From Lycocorax pyrrhopterus obiensis (Eukaryota > Chordata > Aves > Passeriformes > Paradisaeidae): 64,000 nucleotides of DNA. The notes under the pieces are model-generated. The model searched no databases. It was not told the origin of the DNA and was given only the letters and a program-made list of their open reading frames with translations. The position numbers were made by a program, and so were the translations under genes. Location of the stretch: NCBI GenBank assembly GCA_014706295.1, contig JACSVZ010000004.1, positions 4,024,638 to 4,088,637 of the forward strand, given 5' to 3'. Numbering within the stretch: the first letter of the stretch is position 1; every line of letters begins with the position of its first letter. Shown here piece by piece: positions 48,763 through 61,200 of this stretch.

Positions 48763-50570
48763 AGTAGACCCTCTTTTTTCATTCCTTTCCCAGACAGGAG
48801 TAATCTCTATTGTGCATTTCCAAGCTCTGGTATGAAATGACTCAAATTCTGAGGCTACTGCTTCTCCTGAAAACTGGTCCCCAGACTAAGCTTCATCTGA
48901 TAAGAAAATTATTTCCCCCTTTATCACAACCCACCCTCTATTTCCTTTCCCTGGAAAGTCTTAATTTTTATTGTCCCTCAGTTTTTTTTCACATTTGAAG
49001 TGATGATTAAGCATATAACATATTTGTCCTGCACTTTGCAGTTGTGTACATTAAGGCACTTTCATACCACCTTCTAACTAAACCCTTTGTATTTTTGGAG
49101 CATTTTATTATTCTTCTGTGACTTCCCTCCAATGCATAAACCTTTCTGTCACTTGCTTGCATATGGTATCTGGAGATGCGACCTCTTTAGCACAATATAC
49201 TACAGCAACTATCCCCATGGACAAGAATATTTGGGTGAAACTAAGTTGATCCTTAGTCACCCTACACTGCTTTTTGGTGATAATGGAAAAAAGACAGTTC
49301 CAGGCTCTAATTTACATCATCCTAAAGCAGAAGCTTAAAACAGGTGAGACTGTGTCCTAAAGGGCCTGTTTCTCTACTGGAAGGCTCACAAGGGAGTCTA
49401 GAAGGCCCAATGTGGCTGTAGAATACATTTACCGTAGACATATTCCATCCCATGAAGTGAGTCATGCCTTTGGAAATGTGCAACTGGAAATGTTATTCAG
49501 AGTGGCTTTGAAAGGAAACAAATGTTATGTCAAACAAAATAAATCTGTTGTGAAAAACTTATTCCGTTAACTTCTAATCCAGGGAGGCTAAAAAATATTA
49601 GGCATTTTCATAACCTTGGAAGCTCCTCCTTTGATGTTTATAGAATGGAAGGTTGTGGTTGTTGCTGCTGTTTGTGTTGAAAACTGTTACAATGAAGATG
49701 CACCAGATTTCTAACATGAATTAACAAAAAATTATGCTGAAACATGAATGAAATGTTTCAGCATTCCCTGCATCCCACTGTCAGCTTAGCCTTAGGTTTC
49801 TTTTTTCTAATTTTGGTTCATAGACAATTTCAAACTTGTTATGCTCAGCCTGATTCAGAACAAAATTACACATTAAATTTCGGATTTCCACCCAAGTTGA
49901 CACACTGGAGCGAGCTCCCTCTCCATTTTGTTTTCCATACACAGACTTCCTCTGTCTTTACTTTTGTTCCTCTCTTTTAATAGAATACAGGAATATTCAC
50001 TTCCAATTTTCCTCTACTTATCCTCTTTTCTGAAGCTCCAGTTTACATGTCACTGTTGGCCTCTGATAAGTACAGCTTGTTCTCCAGCTGTCCATGTGCT
50101 GTACTTGACTGTGAGGGTGTGGGAAGGAACACAGAAGGTCAGGGAGAAAATCTCATCCTTATACATTTTGGTCCAAACTTTATCTGATGTGAATCAGCAC
50201 TGCTCAGCTGAGTATTGCTGCGTGCCTCTAAAGAGCTCAGATCTCACCATGGCACATTTCTGTGGCATTTAAACCCAAAGAAAAGGCACATCACTGAATG
50301 CTCTCTCCTTTTTAGGGTGGCACAGTGGCATGGGAGTCAAAAATGTTGGCTCACTGAAAGAAAACATGATGAGGACTGCTTCAAAAACTGTGACATTCCT
50401 GCCAGCAGGCTTTTGCCACTGATTTTCTTTCAGCTCCCTAGCTTCAGTTTTTGGCAGCCAAGGAACTCCTGCTCTAGGACCCACAGAGGGACGATGGTCC
50501 ACAAAGGGAATAGCTTTGCTGCTGGGGACAATAAGAGGTTTGGGGCCTGAGACTTAGAGGCAGACACTCC

Positions 50571-50597
50571 CTCAAAAAGAGGCAGTCTCTTTTTGAG
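50571..50597. repeat. Perfect 11-bp inverted repeat (hairpin)
   Basis: CTCAAAAAGAG (50571-50581) and CTCTTTTTGAG (50587-50597) are perfect inverted copies around a 5-nt loop GCAGT. On transcription it would form a short stable hairpin. It is too short for a microRNA precursor. Confidence 0.8.
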
Positions 50598-51117
50598 ACT
50601 ATTTCAAAATCCTTTGGTTTTAATTCCAAATTGGAAAAAAAAGACGTTTTGCAATTGCAAAACCCTCCATAAAACTGAGCGATCTTTCTCCCCACAGCTC
50701 CATCTGAAACAGATGGAAATTTCTTTAGTGAAGTGACCACTTAATTAAAAATATGTGATACCAAATTAATACCATTTCAGCAGGTACTGGGAAGACAAAT
50801 GAAGACTGTCTAACCTTCTCCAGGTGTCTAAGACAACTACCTATTGTTTTTTAAGGTGTCTGGCAGCTGGTAAGTAATTTAAATGATGCTTGTCAGCTCC
50901 CAAATAGAAGAAATAAATGAACACAAAAGAGCAAGATTTCAATTAAAGTTCATCATGTAAAACAGGCCTCATGCCTTCCCTGACCACAGAGATTAGCTTT
51001 TGTGTCTGGAATTGCATTTAATAAACCTCCTCCCTTGACATGGAACATCTGCTCCCTTTAGGACTATTGTTTTACACCCATAAATAAAACATAAAATTAT
51101 ATTTTTGTCACTCTTCA

Positions 51118-51203
51118 GGCCAGATCTTCAGCTGGCATAAATCAATGGCAAGCAGTCAACCTCAGCAGAGCTCTGCTGACTTGAACCAAATGAGGATCTG
51201 GCC
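51118..51203. repeat. Palindromic fossil repeat with GGCCAGATC ends
   Basis: The ends GGCCAGATCTTCA (51118-51130) and TGAGGATCTGGCC (51191-51203) are inverted copies with one mismatch. Inside, GCTGGCATAAATCA and CAGAGCTCTGCTGACTTGAA match the pattern of an old palindromic repeat common in reptile genomes. The 86-bp unit with terminal inverted repeats suggests a MITE-like or SINE-fold element, but I cannot name the family with certainty. Confidence 0.55.
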
Positions 51204-54200
51204 CTTGACGCTTTGGTGCTGAAGAAAATAATGGGTCTGGGCAGAGTGTGTGGGACATTGTTTATCAGAGAATGTGTGTGAAACTACGTGGAGCAAGTAA
51301 CCACAAAGCATGATTGATCTCTCCAGCATATTTTAACACTTTTCTTTTCAGTGTTTACTGAAACCTTTTAGGTAGTGCAGTCTTCTCAGATATCATTTTA
51401 TGTTTGAAAAGCTTTCTAATTCAAAATGAAAAGTTACGCGTCGCTCCAGTGAACCTCTATCTTCAATTACTTGCTGTGCAAATGGTTGGTCTGCATTTTG
51501 ACCAATGTTTATGGTGCTTGGCAATTTTTCAGTAGCTACTTTACCCTGATATGATTAATTTCTTGCATAATATGGGGTTTTGCATGCGTAGAGCTAAAAT
51601 AATCCTACGAGGCAGAAGAGAAATAAAAGAGCTTGTGTGTTTCAGCTTTAAAAACGTTTGAAACATAACATCACAATTTTAAGCGTGCCAATGATAATAC
51701 CAGTTAGCCATGGATGAAGACTACCACAGGAGACATGAAGTTCCTGATGGGATTCGGCAGCATGAAAGCCATTACTTGGCTAGTAAGGTCAGCACACTAG
51801 ATCATAGCTGGGCAGCCTAAGGAGCAGGGAAGCAAGAGGCAAACCTGGAGCTCATCATGCGTGAGTGCAGCAAGAGAAGGAAGAATGGCTACTGGTACTT
51901 GTTTGCTTTCAAAAATGCAAATCCTTCTCTAAATGCCAGTATCCCTTTGTACCAGGAGCGTTCACATGTATTGACCTCCCTGAAGTTAAAGGCGATATAA
52001 CTTGAATAAGCGAATTTTATTTTAAAAATATGTTTTGATTTAAGCACCTGAGAAATCTCACTGGTTTCAGGCTGGAAACCTGGGTTTGTGCTTTGCCTTC
52101 TTTATCAGGATCAGACTTTACAGTAGGAGACTAGATAGTGCCACAACCTTAAAAGACAAATATTTTTGACAGGATATGACGAGAACAAGGTGCCCAACCA
52201 CTAATGCGCTGTGAAGCAGAAAGACATTTCCATGGGCCCTGGCACCCAGGTCTCTTTGGGCTCTGTAAAAGGAGAAATATGGAGCGTTATCATCCAAGCT
52301 GTCTGCCTGCTTCTGCCACACCAAGAGATACAACTGCTCTGATTCAGTTCATCGTTTAGAGTAAGACTCTAAATGCAAGCACATCCTCTTCAGTGATTTA
52401 AGCTAAAATATTGTGCTGTAAACACATGAGGCTCTTAGGTGGGCACGTGGTCCCATGTGCTGATTTGTGGGGAGTATCATTTTCAGCAGAAGTTGCAAAA
52501 CAGATCGCTGGAGGTGGCAACTTCTTAAACACCTTCAAGGGAAGCCCTTAGGCACCTTCAAAATCTCAACCTCCATATTTTTATTTAAAACAATCATACA
52601 CTTGTCACCTTAATAGAACGTATGTCTACATTGCAAATTCCAGTACTCAGACTAGCTGTAAATGAGCTAACCATAAATGAGCCTGCTTTCTGGCAGGATA
52701 AATTAGCCCATATGGAGCTACCACTGCCAAAAAGCAGGGTAAATTAGTCCTCTTGGTGTTCTCTGCTGTCTCATCTTGACTGTGTCCAGTATCCACGATG
52801 GTTCATTTACAGCCAGCTTGGGCATTTCTGCATTGTCGTGTGGACATACTCAGAGCAATATTGTCATTATTGCCTTCACATCTACAAGAGCACAGGAACT
52901 GAGCCCAACATCTGTTAGTTACCTTTTAGCTCAGACCGGGGGGCCAAGTCGGAGGGGACAGCACAGCAGCATGACCCCAGTGACTTCTGCTTACATGGAA
53001 TTACCCAAAGTAGATGGTCATCTTGGGTGATAATGAATACTGAGTCATCTGGAACACAGGAAATTACCTTACAGCCACAAAGAGAAGCACTTGATGCTGA
53101 GACTTGGGAGATTTTTTGATTTTTTTAAGTCAGCCAGTTTTAAGTTAGTGCTTTCTTTTTTCTTTGTTTCAAAATACAACAGCAATATATGTAGGATTAA
53201 TTGATCTACCCTGGGTAACTCAGTCAGTTTTGTCCTTCAAATTTTAAAGAGACCCAATCAAAACATTATTCATGTTTTAACATTTTTATTTAATATCTAA
53301 AGACTATGTTTTCGTGGATCTCAAATATTTTGAATGGTTTTGAATGAAAAAGAAAATTTTAAAAATTAAGAAACCTGTTAGAAAATAAGCTGAATTAGCT
53401 GGATTCATACTCCTGAAGCAAAATCTATCCCTGAAATGTGAAGCAATGTGGAACTTCACAAGGCACCTACATGGACAAAAGAAACAGAACATTGAGCAAA
53501 GTTCAATCTATACTTAAAATTTCAGATCCATGATAGGTAGGAGATTACTCAGTATAGATACACTTATGCACTTCCACTGACATGAAATGCTTAAGGCAGG
53601 ACAGCTTGTTTCAGTCAGGTGAAGTAAAATAAGTTATGCTGATAAAACTGCACTGGCACCTCTGCATCTGACAATGAGCACACTGGCACAGCTGTTGGGC
53701 AAACAGTTACACCCAATTTAAAACCCACATGCCAGCAAGATCTCTAACATCAATTCCAAATATACCATGTTAACAGAATTCTATAGGTTTCAGAAATTAG
53801 TTTCATCCAATAGTGCAACATTTTATAACCAGATAGTATGAAACATGAGAATCCACTTCAAATTTCTGGATGACTTATGTGATCTTCCTCAGTACCACAA
53901 AGAGTGAAGAAGACAAGTATAAAATGCCCCAGTGCTATCCAGTTTCCCACTCAGTGTTCTGCCTTGTCTAGCCTTTGCAGCAAAAAGGGGCAGAGCAATC
54001 AGCATGTAATGAAATCTCCTCCAAAATGTGAATGCAGTCCTTTCTTCTTCTGTATTTACTTACAGATCAGGGTACCCCTGAAGAACTATAAACAGCCGAG
54101 AGCAAAAAATAAAAGAACCTCTGAAAAGTTTTATGTCCTCCAAACTGTAACTGTCAGGTGGCAATACTAGGCAGTTTATTTTTCTGTAGAAATACATAAT

Positions 54201-57200
54201 TTTTTTATTCCATGAAAATATTTTCTCTGGGAAAAAAAAAAACAAAACCACCCTAGCTCATCACTGGCAATTTTATGAAATACATATAAATTTGCAGCAA
54301 TACTGATGAATGTCTTTGATAAGCAGAGATGACAATTTTTTTTTCTACTGCCCAAAAGAAAATATTGAGCATATTAAAATGTGCTCACATTTTTAGGTTT
54401 TGGTGGTTTGGAATTTTTTTTTTTTTTTCAGATACTGGAGGGAATAATGAGAAGGACCAGACAGACGTATGTCCAGAGATCTGTATAAAATTACAGATAA
54501 GGCAAAATTTTGGTATAGCAGCAACAAACCACAATGGGCTGGGTAACTTCAGGAACAGCATTTGCCAAACCAAACATTACATTTTTACCAAGGTAAGGGC
54601 CAGCATCTGATGAGAAATGCTGGAGTTGAGCATGTGCACATGGCTGGGGGGCAAGGGGCACACATAGCATTTTCTGAAGGTGGAATTCCTCACTACTGTG
54701 CTTTCCCTCCCCAATTAAGGGTTGAAATGAGCCACTGGAATCTACTGTATATCCTGGGGAAATGAATGCCCTGGCTGCTTTCCAACTCGTATTTCTCTCT
54801 TTCTACAGCAAACAAACAATAGGCCAAAAGTAGGATGTTGTATGTCGCTCTGGGAAAAAAAAAAAAAGTGAAGTGAGGTATTGATAAACTGAGATTAATT
54901 TTTACAAAAATGTTTATATCAAGTGCATATGCTTTGCCTCTTGGCCATTATGGAAATGTCAGGGGTTTAATTGGCAGCTGTGAATAGCAGCACCTGCAAA
55001 CAGCTCAGGGCTTGTTCCTGTGGTCTGGCAACATTCTTACTTTATGCTTTAAATAAAGGCTTACTCACTGAGACAGAAATAACTGACAGTGGATGATTGA
55101 TGATTGCCCATCACGCAATGGGCTGACATCTACCATTCACTGAATCCATTTACAATTCCACTTCCAGATTTCATTAACAGGGCCAAGACATCTAGGAACA
55201 GGATTGATACAGATGGCAGCTCAGTTACAGAGTTCAGCTGATGCTGATCATATGTTAAGCATGGAAAACAGATTACTATGAGCTCCAATCTATCTCATGT
55301 GGTACATTTTGGAAACCCTATCTGTTTACTCCAGGTAACCTTTTATAGTTCTATTTATCCTGCCTCATTTCAAACCAGATAGCAATTTTCCATAGTGGAG
55401 AATTTATAGTGCCATTTACAGCATGCGTTTATAAAAGACTTACCTCCGTGAAATATTAGGACAAGATTTTGGCATTCTAAATGTTCCCTTTTTGCTTAAG
55501 AAGTATCAAAAAATGTGAGCACATAAAATCCGTGATTTCCCTCATCACAAATATCCTCTTCTGAGCAAAAGAAATGGCTCACTCACCACCTCACACCTGT
55601 GTAGGTCTCGAACCCCAGTGGCTGCAGAGCTCAGACAAAAATAAAGAAGTTTCCAGCTAGAGGGGCCAGTCCCACATTGCTCAAAACTCCTGCTGACCTC
55701 TGTCTGAGATGGGACATAGCATTCTGCTAGTCCTTGTTTTTTTCTCAAGTTCATCAGCTTTGGCATGGGCTGTTCTTCAGGAAGGCTGAAGAAATGCAAT
55801 TTTCCATTTTCATGGAGAAGCTAGGCCAAATATCAAATTCAGAGGTTCAGTTTTTAAATCCCTGAAAGTCTGGAGTTGGTCAGACACAGGATTTTAAGTT
55901 GGTTCACTGTTAGCATGAGGGACACTCCCAAAATTCAGAGCCCCCTTCAGATCAAGGGCTTAGGCTTGAATACCTCTCCTTTGGTACTTGGGTGGAGCAG
56001 TAGAAAGTGGTACTTTTACTTTGGCAGAAGTAAACAGTCAAAGCCTAGAAAACACTCATAACAGCCTATTCCATTCAAGTAAACAGCCTTAAATAACCCA
56101 AAGCAAGGAGAGTAAGCAGAGCAAAACGCAGGTATAACATCTCATCCAAGTAACTACGGGTGTCAGTTACTGTGTTGATGCAACTGCTCTGTAACAACCG
56201 GGGCTCTCAGGGCAGCTGCCAGAAGCTTTAAGGAGACAGTCTTAATTTTCACATCAGTCCACAAGCTTAATTTTAACATCAGCCCAGCTTTCAAAACCCC
56301 CTGAACATACAGTAGACCGTTTGTTGCCTGCTCTATCCTTTTTTCCTTCTTGAAGTCATTGTAGCTTCACCCTCTTCCACTATGCCATTAGTAAGGTCTT
56401 CTGAAATCCAAATTTGTGCTGTTCTTATTCAAACAGCCAAAAGATGGTGCAGGGGAAACTGGTGTTAATGTGGATCTTTAGCAGGTGCAGAGATTGCCAG
56501 TTTCCAGGCTGACACTTGTAATGGCTTTCCTGAAATAGCTCTGTTTCATCTCAGACTTTCTGAGCCAAATCTATTCCTTCCATATTTCAATGAACTGTGT
56601 ACATTTAGGCCACTGCTTCAACCTCCCTACATAATTGCATGCAGTCTATCTTGTAAAAAAATCAGTGGTTCTTTTCTTAATTATCATTATTTAAAACAAT
56701 TAAAGATGATCACACACAAACTTAAGAATTAACATTGTGCAAATATTTATACAGAAGCTAAAACTAAGACTTGCCCCCCGCCCCCTTTCTAGATGAAACA
56801 TGGAAGTTTTGTTCCAGAAAAAAACATTGTCCAGTTTAGCTAAAGACAGCAGGAACAGCCTTCCTTGCCACCTCATTATATAAAAAAGTCCACACTTGTC
56901 TGTGGGCCTTCTCTTATGTGGGCCACCACTGCTAGTAATAGATGACAGAACAGAGGTTTTCCAAGAAATTCCTCTAAAGCTGAAACAAGTACATTTATGT
57001 AATATTTTTAAAATCAACAATGCAAAAAGGGTTTTTAAAGCTTGTCAGACACACAAAAAATACAGCTGTAACAGAAACAGCGACACCTTGCTTTGGAGAT
57101 GAGGACCTGTATGTATGAGTTTAAGAAAGGATTTTGAAAACTAACTTTTTTATTCCAGCGTCTGTAATTCTGGCTTAGTTGATAGATTTTCACTGAATTT

Positions 57201-57839
57201 TTTGCTGTCTAGCACAAAGGTGGAGGTAGTGGAATATTTTTTGCTATTCTTTGTAAACAGCCCATTAAAAGAACCCTAAGAAGCTACTTCAGCCTGGCAC
57301 TCAAGCGAGTGCTCAAAGCCACCTCTCCACAGCAAAGACTGGAAGCAGCACTTTAAAGTAAAACATGTGCCCTGATACTCTGTTGAGCAGGGGCCTAAAA
57401 TATGACAGATACACCCCAAAGTTAAGAAGAAGAAAAGTCCACAACTGGCTTAGACACAGGCATCTACTTCACTGACATCTAAAATGACATGAGACACATC
57501 CCATCCATAACAACCAAAAATCTCCAGAGAAACCTTACTCATGTCCCAGGAGCGGAGACATAACAAGTCTACAGATCCTTCTATTTTTTTGTTTTTAACT
57601 CCTGTAAATCCTGCTTTATCAATTTTCAGACAGCAAAGAGACGAAACAGGAGAGTTAATACATTAAATAGTGTTTGAAGGATCTCTGCCTCATATTTACA
57701 TCTAGCCTGAGGATCCTGCAGTGTGGCTTGTAAAGTCAGAGAAAGGTATGTCCAGCAGGAAAGAGCTCGATTTGTGGGTGGAGTGATGTATTGTGATGGA
57801 GTCTTGCCATTTAACAGGACATGGAGCACTTTCCCTATG

Positions 57840-58244
57840 GACTGGAGCACCTGATTCTGTGAAAGCAGGCTGAGAAATCTGGGGCTGTTCAGCCTGGAGA
57901 AGGAAATGTTGTGTGGACACCTCACAGCTCTTTCCAGTATCTGAAGGAGACCTACAGGAAAGCCAGAGAGGGACTCTTCATCGGGAACTGTAGCAACAAG
58001 ACAAGGGGGCATGGGTACAAATTGAAAGAGGGGAAATTTAGGTTGGATATTAGGAAGAAGTTCTTTACTGTGAGAGTGATGAGACACTGGAACAGGTTGC
58101 TCAAGAAGGTTGTGGATACCCCAACCCTGGCAGTGTTCAAAGCCAGGTTGGATAAAGCTTTGAGCAACCTGGCCCATGGCAGGGAGGTTGAGATGATCAT
58201 GATCTTTAAGGTCCCTTCCAACACCTTAACATTTTATGATTCTT
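57840..58244 (+). mobile_element. CR1 LINE fragment
   Basis: A 5'-truncated CR1 copy of about 400 bp lies on the plus strand. It begins with a GGCTGTTCAGCCTGGAGAAGG-like segment and retains a reading frame with the ORF2 C-terminus, for example KFRLDIRKKFFTVRVMRHWN followed by RLLKKVVDTP. It ends in TTATGATTCTTT, which matches the CR1 3' terminal motif. Its longer intact frame suggests it is younger than the ancient CR1 near 12-13.5 kb. No neighbouring gene is affected. Confidence 0.92.
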
Positions 58245-61200
58245 TGACATGGGCTGCCCTCGATGTGGTTCAAAGCTCCAAGGCAGACCAGCAGTGAGGG
58301 CGGCTGGAGCGCACCTGCATCTGGGGCACCGAGTACAATAATCTGCAGGACATGAGTGATGAAGAACATCTTGGGACAGTCATATTTGCTACTAGCCTAA
58401 CTAATTCTCTGAGAAAATGTCTTAGCAGACTTTTAGGTGGTTTGGTTCTTTGTGACTTTGTTGTATTCTTGTCCCCAAATGTCTCTTACAACCCTAGGAT
58501 AATAGGGGACACAGATGCCTCCATCAGCACATGCCAAGGACTCTGCTTACACCCTTAATTATTGCTTACTTTGACTTTTTCTCCAGAGGCATCAACTTTT
58601 TGTACCAAATAAATGCTAGCCAGAGGAAATTTTTGTGCTTTAAATTGTCTAAATCCATCATGTGGATTTGGGACAAACATACTGCCGGGGCTACTTCTGA
58701 AGGTAAAACCTTCAATGATTTTGATACTCTCAGATCCTGCCAAAAATGGGCATGAAAGGTAAGTCTAAAAAGAAGAAAAGAAAAAAAGGAACGGGAAGGG
58801 GAAAAGAGAAAAGAGAAGCCAAAACTTATTTTACAGTGAGAGGAATGATATATAATAAATTAAAGCTGTGCTCAACGACAGGCATGCAAAACAAACTGCT
58901 TTTTTGGCTACACATATTCCATCCTGTGCTCACAGGCAGCGATGTTGTGTAAAAGAGATACACAATTGGGTAATAGAAGATCAAATCAAAATTTGTCCAT
59001 GGAAGGGAGAGGTGTGAGGTCAGAACTGCCACACTCAGCATATTTATTTTCATTTCTGAGCTCTTCATTTTGTAAGCAGGACATTCCTGTAGCATCATGG
59101 GGAATGTGGCACCAAGTCCCACATAATACACTTTTTTATGTTTACCCAACAAAATACAAATGCTGCATTGCCAGAGCCAAAGGGCATCTGTAATTCCCAT
59201 TGCAGTCAGTAGAAACTTTTGATATTATTTTGAATCCCCAACAGTCAGGTTTTTTTTTTAATTTTCCAATTTAATTGTTTTGAAAATTTCAGAGAAAACT
59301 GAAAATATGATGAAATTATGTAAAATAAATGGCACTGTAAATTGCACAGACAAAATGTATGAATTGGCTAAGGTGCTACTTTTCAGAGAGTGTCCCAAGA
59401 GTTCCAACTGGCAATTACAATTGTTTTCAGCTTCATCTCTTATTTTCCTGTAAACAGTGACGCACCCATATATAACATAGCAAAACACAACGTGATCGAA
59501 GGTAACCCTGTAGAAATACAAATGTGCTTTGGATCAGATCCTTGTTATTATATGGATGGTGAACATTTGATCTGTACTTATTGCACTTGGACTGAAGTGC
59601 ACAGATGAGTAAGTATCCTCAGTTGGGCAGTTAGCAGATCTTTACTTATAATTTATAAATAAAGACTATGTTCCAATGAACAATGGCTCAGTGCAGCCTA
59701 CTAATCATCACCCTTGTGTCACCCCACTCAGATAACCCCCTTCCCTTTTCTGCATGGCTGTGGTTGAATTCTTCACAGGGTTACCCTGCCTCATATCTCA
59801 AAGGCACATGGTGTGGCACTCACTTGTTATTTTGAAATGAAGGAGAAAATTGTTTTCTCAGACACCAGAAAATACCAGAGATATATCAACTCAGTTTGGG
59901 ATGTCCCAGGAAAGTAGCCTAGTTTCCCTAAGAAGTGAGGGGTGTGAAAGGGGGCAGGGTGTGGAAGAGAGCTAAGAAATTTATGTTTATACCACTTGGC
60001 CTTGTGAAAAAGGGGCAATTTTCCCCAGTTCAGAAAATGTAGCCCCATTTTTCTCACAAGGTAACATTTTTCTTGAAAGGAAAGGAAGCCATTCCACCTT
60101 CTCATGTCCCAGCTTCTGTTTACACAGGCTCATTGTGCAACTCATCTATGCCATTGATCCTCTTATGCTCTGAATCATGACATTTGCTTGGACCATTACA
60201 ATTAAAACTCATTCATTTCTGGCAGATAAAATCTCTGTTTTCTATGCATGAGGGCAGACAACACAGTAATGAAAACTCTGATCCAAGAGCAAAACACTCA
60301 TGAGTTCTTCAGGGCAGCACACTGAAAAGGCAGAAAAGTGTGTCAGAAGTTAAAAAAGGGGGCCACCAAATGAGTATAAATAAAATTTGTCTGCAAGGCC
60401 ATTTTTTTACTGCCAAGAAGGTGTAAAGAAGCCTAAGCATTAATGAGAATCAAACCCTGAGGCAGAAAAAACCAGATGTTGGCTCATAGCCCACAGATAA
60501 ATTAATGGCAGACAGAAAATTAGAGCTATGATTTACCCCAACAGTGGAACCCAACTGATTTTTACACAACTATATACCTTGAGAATTTGACCCAAAAAGG
60601 CATCAGACTTTTATACTGCATGGACAAAGTGTGGATGGAGAGAAAATCCCCAAGGGACAACAGTATCTGTAACAATTTTCTGCTGGGTCAACCTGGATAA
60701 CTTACTAACCAATCCTATAAAAAGCACCTTTGCAAGAGGATACTGATAATTTTCTCTGGCTATGAACAACATCTTATGTTTGAGCTCCTCAAAAAAGTTT
60801 TGAGTTGACTTACCTATGCCTTTACTCAACTCTCTAGGAATGACCCTGCTACATAAATTCACACTGAGGAGAAATTAATAGCCCTTCTGGTGAACTGGAG
60901 GTAGCCTCGAATTTTGGAAAGATAGGATGACCATGATTTTTTAAAATTACAGAAGATCCATCCTGTTCACTTGTACATGGCTATATGCAAGAGTTTCCTA
61001 ATTTTTTTTATTAAGAAAGAGACAACTTAAATAGGTAACTAATAGATGTTACTGACAGAGGAGAGACAAAATTCTCCCATCGAAGGCATGTAGTGAACAT
61101 TCCCTATGCAGAACATCAGCATGAAACCTCTCTGCTTGAATTATGATTCTCAGCAATGGCATTGCAAACAACTATTTTTTTCCAGCAGTTCCTAACTCAA

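Larger units (their letters stand above)
40325..57839. other. Gene-free DNA with scattered fossil repeats
   Basis: The region holds four decayed palindromic repeats (listed separately), a strongly purine-skewed block at about 41770-43060, an exon-like stretch at 54432-54592 and candidate conserved non-coding stretches near 46190-46440, 48020-48500 and 51400-51680. No protein-coding gene is recognisable on either strand. Confidence 0.6.

Noticed and set aside
52620..52760. Possible further reptile-type palindromic repeat (TATGTCTACATTGCAA start)
   Set aside because: Only the first 16 or so bases resemble the pattern I remember; no inverted partner end is clear.
57626..58177. 183-residue minus-strand open frame
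   Set aside because: It is the antisense shadow of the plus-strand CR1 fragment at 57840-58244.
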